From assembly GCA_964017195.1 (NCBI GenBank), contig OZ024897.1, forward strand, positions 32,202,036-32,266,035: 64,000 bases of DNA, read 5' to 3'. This DNA comes from Siderastrea radians. Lineage: Eukaryota > Cnidaria > Anthozoa > Scleractinia > Rhizangiidae. Shown here in pieces: positions 58,134 through 64,000 of this stretch; position 1 is the stretch's first letter; each line of letters opens with the position of its first letter. The position numbers and the translations under genes were made by a program. The notes under the pieces were generated by a model. It had not been told where the DNA came from. It saw nothing but the letters and a program-made list of their open reading frames with translations, and searched no databases.

Positions 58134-58206
58134 CGTGGCTACAACGGGATTCGAACCCGTGGCCTCTGTGTTCGCCCTGCAGTGCTCCACCAACTGAGCC
58201 ATGAAG
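58134..58206 (-). repeat. tRNA-like sequence (degenerate), minus strand
   Basis: The minus strand reads TTCATGGCTCAGTTGGTGGAG, then an imperfect anticodon stem, then a B-box GGGTTCGAATCCC. Two of five anticodon-stem pairs fail, so it is a tRNA pseudogene or SINE head rather than a functional tRNA. Confidence 0.45.
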
Positions 58207-58371
58207 ACTGCCACACATTGAATTCCAATTTATTGAGTTCATCTCAATGAGCCCAGAAAATCTTTTTTGGGCTTATTCGCAGAGTTCCCTTCAATTGCAT
58301 TGCGCATCCTTTCTGTGCATCATTTGCATTTGCTCGAGTTGCTTCGCATTAAAGGAGTCTGATAAGTCGTT

Positions 58372-59069
58372 AAACACAAAATTTTGGATTTGTCAACTGA
58401 GTTGATAAGGTAAATTGGCCCCCATTGATTTCATTCAAACGCGACAAAAACATAGGGAACTTTCGAGTTAGAAATGTACTTAAATCTGATGATCAACCGG
58501 GTATTTTTAAATGCGCGCGCAAAAGATGCAACACTTGTCCTTTCATTCACAATGCGGACAAAATAACAGGACCCAAGTGATCGATTAAAATCACTGATCG
58601 CTTTACATGCACCTCCGCAAATGTTATCTATTGCATAACATGCACTTTTGCAAAAAGATCTACATTAGTGAAACAGGGAGGAGACTAGGCGACCGTTTCC
58701 GCGAACACCTACGAGACGTTGAAAGAAATGACAAGGACGCATCCAAACCAGTCGCCTGACATTCAATCTCCCTAATCATTCTAGCCAACACATGACGATC
58801 TGTAGCCTTTCCCTACACCAAATCGGCACACTTAATCCCCACGGTATCAACGAACGCTTTTCATTCAACTAATTTATTCTTGCTTTTCACGCTGCCATGT
58901 TTCCACCAATAGCGTAGCTCCACCACTCTCCATATAAATGAAGTGCAACCCACAATTCCTTGATTCGCTTTGACGAAGGGCTAACGCTCGAAACGTCACT
59001 GCTTTCAATCTCTTTACGGTGGCCAATTTACCTTATCAACCCAGTTGATAAATCCAAAATTTTGTGTTT
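58372..59069 (+). mobile_element. Penelope-like retroelement 3' fragment with broken GIY-YIG domain
   Basis: About 58500-58760 encodes a decayed Cys-rich linker (CARKRCNTCPF) and a GIY-YIG nuclease-type segment (VIYCITC, KKIYISETGRRLGDRFREHL). An in-frame TGA and a one-base deletion interrupt it. A second hammerhead-like core (TTGACGA...GAAACGTC) lies at 58970-58997. Two 49-bp inverted repeats, 58372-58420 and 59021-59069, bound the fragment. The reverse transcriptase part is missing. Confidence 0.75.
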
Positions 59070-59075
59070 CACGTC

Positions 59076-59119
<44 letters not shown>

Positions 59120-59252
59120 AGTTGTTTGATAAGCCGTTAAGACTAGAGTTGCATGTGCGTTAAAGAACAAATTCTACATGGTCCTTCGATGGATAGTGCG
59201 GATGCAGGCGAGTAAACGACGATTTGAGTCTGTAAACACTACCCTAGCAACG

Positions 59253-59590
59253 AGTGAGAGCGGGAAACTACTCATGGCAGACGAGGAGAAGAAGGCGCGA
59301 ACTGCCCATCGGGTTTACGTTCGCCGACTGTTAGATGAAGCTGAACATCTTGTATAAATACGACGGACAAAACACTGAGCAGAGAAACATAGCGAAACAC
59401 TTACGTTCAACCTTGAGGAAGAGTGAGAGCGGGAAACTACTCATGGCAGACGAGGAGAAGAAGGCGCGAACTGCCCATCGGGTTTACGTTCGCCGACTGT
59501 TAGATGAAGCTGAACATCTTGTATAAATACGACGGACAAAACACTGAGCAGAGAAACATAGCGAAACACTTACGTTCAACCTTGAGGAAG
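59253..59590 (+). repeat. 169-bp tandem duplication at the BEL/Pao gag start
   Basis: 59253-59421 and 59422-59590 appear identical by eye. Each contains the gag start ATGGCAGACGAGGAG and the same frame-breaking TAA after GCTGAACATCTTGTA. The identity implies a very recent duplication or an assembly artefact. Confidence 0.85.
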
Positions 59591-60700
59591 AAAGTTAATG
59601 TAATTAGCGCACTCGACGAGAGCATCATGAGCGGGGTTAAAGAAGGTGAGATTGAGCATGAAATTACAGAATCCTCGTTCTTTATAGATGAACTTAACTT
59701 CTGCATAATGTCGCTAGACGAACTACAAATTGAAGATTCTGTGAAGAATGGCCACGAGGGAGTTAAAAATTCTAACTTCCACGCTTCTAACACAGGATTT
59801 GCCAAGGTGAGACTTCCGAAATTGGAACTGATGAAATTGGACGGAAACTCTGTTGACTGGCCGTCGCTTTGGGACAATTTTCAATCGCTTATTGACCTTA
59901 ATGAAAACCTCTCAGATGTTGACAAATTCTCCTATTTGATAGCGTCAGTTCATGGCTTAGCAGCCTCGACGATCAGTGGCCTCACTTTGTTAGATTCAAA
60001 TTATTCAGTTGCCACATCCCTACTCTAAGAAAGATCTGGGGATCTACAGAAGATCATAAGTGACCATATGGACACCCTTGTCAATCTCCCATTAGTAGCA
60101 AGTAGCAAGGATTCTAAACTCTTGAGACGGCGCTATGATTCCCTAGAGGCTCACTTCAGGGCATTAGAGGCTTTGGGGCGTACTTCACTTCATTATGGGG
60201 AATTGCTCCTTCCATTACTACTCAATAAGGTCCCAAAGAATGCACGGTTGATCATCAGTGACAAGGTACCACGGGATTCCTGGGATCTAAAATCCATATT
60301 GAAGGAGTTCAAAGAGGAGTTGAAAAACCGAGAAAGATGTGAGTACACAGCTGCGACCGTCTCCAGTGGAAGAGATGAAAGAAAGCCAGAATATCCTACA
60401 AAATGATCAATTCGAGGACCCTCGACCGCGTCAGCCTTAGTTGTAGGGACCAATCAAACCCAAACTCCATTATGTGCTTACTGCAGGCAGCCACACGTCT
60501 CAGCCCAATGTTCAGTGATCACAGATGTCCAGAAAAGGAAGGAGATTCTTGGGTCTTGTGGTTGATGTTACATCGGCATCAGACGGAATCACATTAGCAG
60601 GAACCGTAAATCAAGGTCGCGTTGCAGCAAGTGTCAAGGGAAACACCATGCTAGCATCTGCGAATCAGGAGAGACCAAGGAGTGCAGAGATGATTCCGTA
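59275..60700 (+). pseudogene. BEL/Pao gag remnant (DUF1759 plus zinc knuckle)
   Basis: The N-terminus (MADEEKKARTAHRVY) breaks by frameshift at the TAA near 59525. The next frame carries the DUF1759 block (VRLPKLELMKLDG at about 59805, then a Trp and KFSYLIASV) and stops at about 60027. A further frame continues to 60406. Beyond it a Cys-rich stretch near 60468-60640 resembles a zinc knuckle. Gag would package the element RNA; this copy is broken. Confidence 0.75.
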
Positions 60701-60767
60701 TCAGCAGCTCAGTCTGGCCACAGAAGTAACACAGAAGAGACAGGAATACAGCAGACGAATGGGTGGC

Positions 60768-63060
60768 CGGAACATCCTCCTTCGTGTGCGTGGGAACGAA
60801 GGCAGCAATTCTCCTACAGACCGCTAAAGCTACTGTGTACAGGCCAGATCGTCCCCACCTAAGAATTTCCGTGAGAGTTATCCTTGATGGAGGGAGCCAA
60901 CGCTCATATGTCACCAAAAGGCTAAAGAGCGACCTGAATCTTCAATCTTCTTACACTGAATCATTCATGATCAAGGGGTTTGGATCGAGCACTGGTACTA
61001 ACGAACAGTGCTAGGTTAGACAAGGATGTTCAGGTGTCTGCTATTAGCGTGCTATTAATTAGTTCGCCAGTCCGAAAGCACTTTCCACGGTAGGTATGCT
61101 TCAAAGCACTATCCTCACCTGGCTAACCTGAAACTTGCACATGGCTGTGAAGGAGATGCCCAACTTGACATGCTGACCAGTAGGATCAGATCAGTATTGG
61201 AACTTTGTGACAAGTGGACGGTGAGAGGAGAGAAAAGGCCAACTGCTATTCGCTCCGTATTCGGCTGGGTTTTGTCGGGCCCTATCGAAGACCCCCATCA
61301 ACAAGCAAGCACGTCTGTCAATCTCACATCAACCCATGTTTTGAAATACGCAATTTCCAATCAGACAATTGATGAACGTTTAGATACTGATCTCGAAAGG
61401 TTTTGGAAGCTGGAGTCCCTTGGAATTATCCCAAACGAAACGCCTGTGTATAATTAATTCGAAGAGAGGATTTCGCATGACGGAGAGAGGTACGTGGTGA
61501 ATTTGCCTTGGAGAGAGCCACACCTAATCATTCACAATGGTTATGAGTACAAGAAGAAGGGATTGATGTCCTTGCTGTCAAGGCTAAATAAGGAACCTGA
61601 CATACTTAGAGAATATGAGTCTGTGGAGCAACTCGACAGGGGCATAGTGGAACGGCTTTTCGAGAAGAAGGCAAGCGAAGTAGGGGAGGTTCATTACTTG
61701 CCACACCACCCAGTACTTAGTAAAGATAAGCAGACCACAAAGGTCCTTATCGTGTATGATGCCTTTACCAAGGGAGGAGGAGGCCCCTCGCTAAATGAGT
61801 GTTTGTATGCTGAGCCATCTTTGATCGAGAACGTCGCTGACATTTCGATCAGGATTAGAAGCCATAGGGTTCGCATTGTGGGGGACAAAGAGATGGCATT
61901 TCTAATCGTGTCGGTTGCAGAAGAAGATAGAGATGTGTTACGTTTCTTGTGGGTTGATGACCCGCTGAAGGAGAAACCCAGTGTTGTGCTGTTGAGATTT
62001 ACCCGTGTAGTCTTTGGGCTCTCGTGAAGTCCATTTCAGCTCAATGCTACCATAAAACATCATGTGCATAAATGTGAAACTGTTTGTTAATAGAAATTTT
62101 ATTATTCCCTTTTGATATATTATATTCTTGTAAATTTTTATTCAGTAGCAATTCAGTCTTCGGACTGCGAATATTGATGTTCAATAAAGGATATTATTTT
62201 GAATTCGTGCTCAATGCAATCCTTCTAGTGGATGATGTAGAGCAAGGTGACTTGATGAGGACAGTGCCTATACCCTTTATTTGAAGACGAAGACAAGACT
62301 TGCCGAGGGCAGTTTTAATGCCAGAAAGTTTACCTCCAACTGTGAAAACTTGAGAAAGCGCATTTGTAAAAAGGAAGAAATGTTGCGGCAGTCTTCAGAC
62401 CGAAGCTAACCAAGTTGACAAGCTGAAAGGCGTCACAGAGGAGGATAAAACCTACGCAAACGCCATGATTAGTCGTACAAGGGCTGAGGAGGCCAAGGAG
62501 AAGTTTTCCTGCTTGCACTGGGACAGTGACGCTGATCGCTTTATTCTCGACGTCAGTAGTTTCCTTAGAGCACTGAATGACACAAGAGCCTACCAAGCAC
62601 AGCGTCATCTAAGCAGTGTCTAGGATTTATGATCCACTGGATTTATCACCCCACTGACGGTGGGGTGATTAAGCCTATCCCAAGGCTAGAGTTGCTTGCT
62701 GCCTTGATTTTAACAAGATTGATCACCCGTGTGAGATCTGTGTTAGCCGACTTCGTTCAGGCTTCTTACACCAAGTGCTGGTCCGTTTCCAAGGTTGCCT
62801 CACTCTGGATCTGGGGGGAGAGAGTTGACTGGAAACAGTTCGTCCAGAAACAAGTGCTTGAGATACGGAGCCTTAATTGTATCGCCCGAAATGTGGAGCC
62901 ATTGCCGCAGCAGTGAAAACTCAGCAGATATCCCTTTACGAGGAACGTCTCCTATAGCCCTGTCGGAAGGAATGTGGTTCAGTGGTCCTGACTGGATAAA
63001 GTCATACAGTGAGGAGGCATAGTTAACGTGTTTCAAGGAAAAACCGCCAGTTGAGAGCCT
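60768..63060 (+). pseudogene. BEL/Pao pol remnant (protease, reverse transcriptase, RNase H region)
   Basis: An aspartic-protease-like VILDGGSQRSYVT occurs at about 60877, then GWVLSGPIE at about 61265. Reverse transcriptase segments (VHYLPHHPVL, RFTRVVFGLS) occupy 61494-62027. A degenerate catalytic-box counterpart (LLVDD) lies at about 62225, where the family usually has YVDD. KLKGVTEED at about 62422, LHWDSDADRF at about 62514 and the downstream WSHCRSSENSADIPLRGTS (about 62890) are family landmarks. At least five frame changes or stops interrupt the chain. Confidence 0.75.
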
Positions 63061-63299
63061 GAGTGACATGAATGCAGGCGACCACACGAAGTTTGTCAGT
63101 AGCTCATCTGCATTTGTGGTCGCATTAACTCAGAGACGAGTAGGTGCTGTAATAGATTGTGGGAGGTTTGGAATTTTGAGGAAGCTTCTCGTAGTCACTG
63201 CACTTGTATTCAAGTTCATTCACGTTTTGAAGGCCAAGAGAAACAAAGAGGTGAACGCTTCGCCAGAGCTCATCGCTTAAGGTATCAATCTAGCGGAAG

Positions 63300-64000
63300 A
63301 ACTGTGGATTCACGACATTCAAAGTGAACTGTCTGGGAAGCCCAAGTTCAAGGCATGGGAGAAAGAATTTGGAGTTTTTCGTGGTGAGAAAGGAATTCTC
63401 AGGTGTCGTGGTAGATTGCAAAACGCAAATTTGTCAAGTGACCAGAAACGTCCATGTTTACTAGATGCCGACCATTATGTGACATCGTTGATCGTGAAAC
63501 ACTGCCACGAGAAGGTTAGTCACAACGGAACGAAAGGGACATTGATTGAACTGCGTTCTAAGTTCTGGATCATCAGAGGGCGACAGTATGTAAGGAAGGT
63601 GATACACAAATGCGTGCTAGGCAGACGTCAAGACGGAAAATCTTAAAGACCACCAGACCCTCCGGCGCTGCCCTCTTTAAGAGTCACAGAGGATCATCCA
63701 TTCAGTTACATCGGGGTAGATTTTGCAGGGCCGCAGTATGTGAAAGAGTCGCAAGACGTAAAGAAGATCTAGATTGCTCTGTTCACCGGCGCGATTTAAA
63801 GGGCTGTCTACCTTGACATTGTTCCAGATCTGACTGCTGAAGCTTTCCTTCTTCGTTGTTTCAGGCGGTTTACAGCTCGAAGAAGGGTGCCTTCAGAGAT
63901 TAGGTCAGACAATGGCAAAACCTTTGAGTCAGCAGCCAAGACCTTATCACCCTTGTTCGACTTGTCAGAAGTCAAGAGCCATCCGTTGGAAAGAAGAGTC
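63300..64000 (+). pseudogene. BEL/Pao integrase remnant, cut by the window edge
   Basis: After a GRLQNANL landmark (about 63410) comes an H2C2-like region (HEKVSHNGTKGTLIELRSKF, KFWII, KCVLGRR; one expected Cys is altered). The catalytic core is recognised by SYIGVDFAGP at about 63703 and RSDNGKTFE at about 63902. A TAA at about 63644 and later stops break the frame. The rest lies beyond 64000. Confidence 0.7.

Larger units (their letters stand above)
59070..64000 (+). mobile_element. BEL/Pao LTR retrotransposon, decayed, running off the window
   Basis: The order gag (DUF1759), CX2C-type zinc-knuckle remnant, aspartic protease, reverse transcriptase, RNase H region and integrase on the + strand is that of BEL/Pao elements. 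Many frameshifts and stops show it cannot be expressed intact. The 5' LTR is not clearly delimited; it may lie in 59070-59250, just after the Penelope fragment. The 3' end is outside the window. Confidence 0.85.

Noticed and set aside
58134..58206. A functional tRNA gene on the minus strand
   Set aside because: The anticodon stem has two mismatches and the acceptor stem is poor.

Overview
The window looks like nuclear DNA from an invertebrate, most likely an anthozoan cnidarian such as a coral or anemone. The genes are intron-rich with GT-AG splice sites, they include an AP-2 transcription factor and a short secreted collagen, and the gaps are packed with tRNA-derived SINEs, MITEs, Penelope-like fragments and a BEL/Pao retrotransposon. 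The taxon is an inference; no rRNA or mitochondrial marker is present. All four genes lie on the + strand. Their exons were assembled by hand from splice sites and codon phase, and every join keeps frame.

Layout. (1) 1051-2916: the last two coding exons of a PP2C-family phosphatase resembling PPM1G; the rest lies upstream of the window. (2) 7292-18031: a complete 8-exon gene for a 796-residue protein with one N-terminal membrane segment and a bacterial-type DUF885 domain carrying HExxPGHH and EGWALYAE. Most of its introns carry a different repeat. (3) 20036-26940: a 7-exon gene for a 394-residue secreted protein with 12 Gly-X-Y triplets, a short Cys/coiled-coil segment, a Pro/Ala-rich region of 41-residue repeats and a His/Lys-rich tail. 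(4) 39434-52800: a 7-exon AP-2 (TFAP2) gene of 512 residues. It has a 64-nt exon isolated between 2.5-kb and 7.7-kb introns, a GC-AG intron inside the DNA-binding domain, and two candidate alternative first exons.

Mobile DNA. Elements with terminal inverted repeats and visible target duplications include PIF/Harbinger-like (TTA, TAA), mariner-like (TA, two copies of exactly 293 bp) and Mutator-like (9 bp) types. A head-to-head pair of tRNA-derived SINE sequences is flanked by one 13-bp target duplication. Two Penelope-like remnants are present, one with a broken GIY-YIG region. Hammerhead-like motifs occur at 56407-56453 and about 58970-58997. From about 59.1 kb to the window edge lies a decayed BEL/Pao element (gag, protease, RT, RNase H region, integrase) with many stops and a 169-bp tandem duplication. 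A roughly 107-bp minisatellite unit recurs in three clusters.

The genes do not form a pathway. The AP-2 neighbourhood (about 34-50.7 kb) is notably poor in recognisable transposons compared with both flanks, as might be expected of a regulatory landscape around a developmental regulator (inference).
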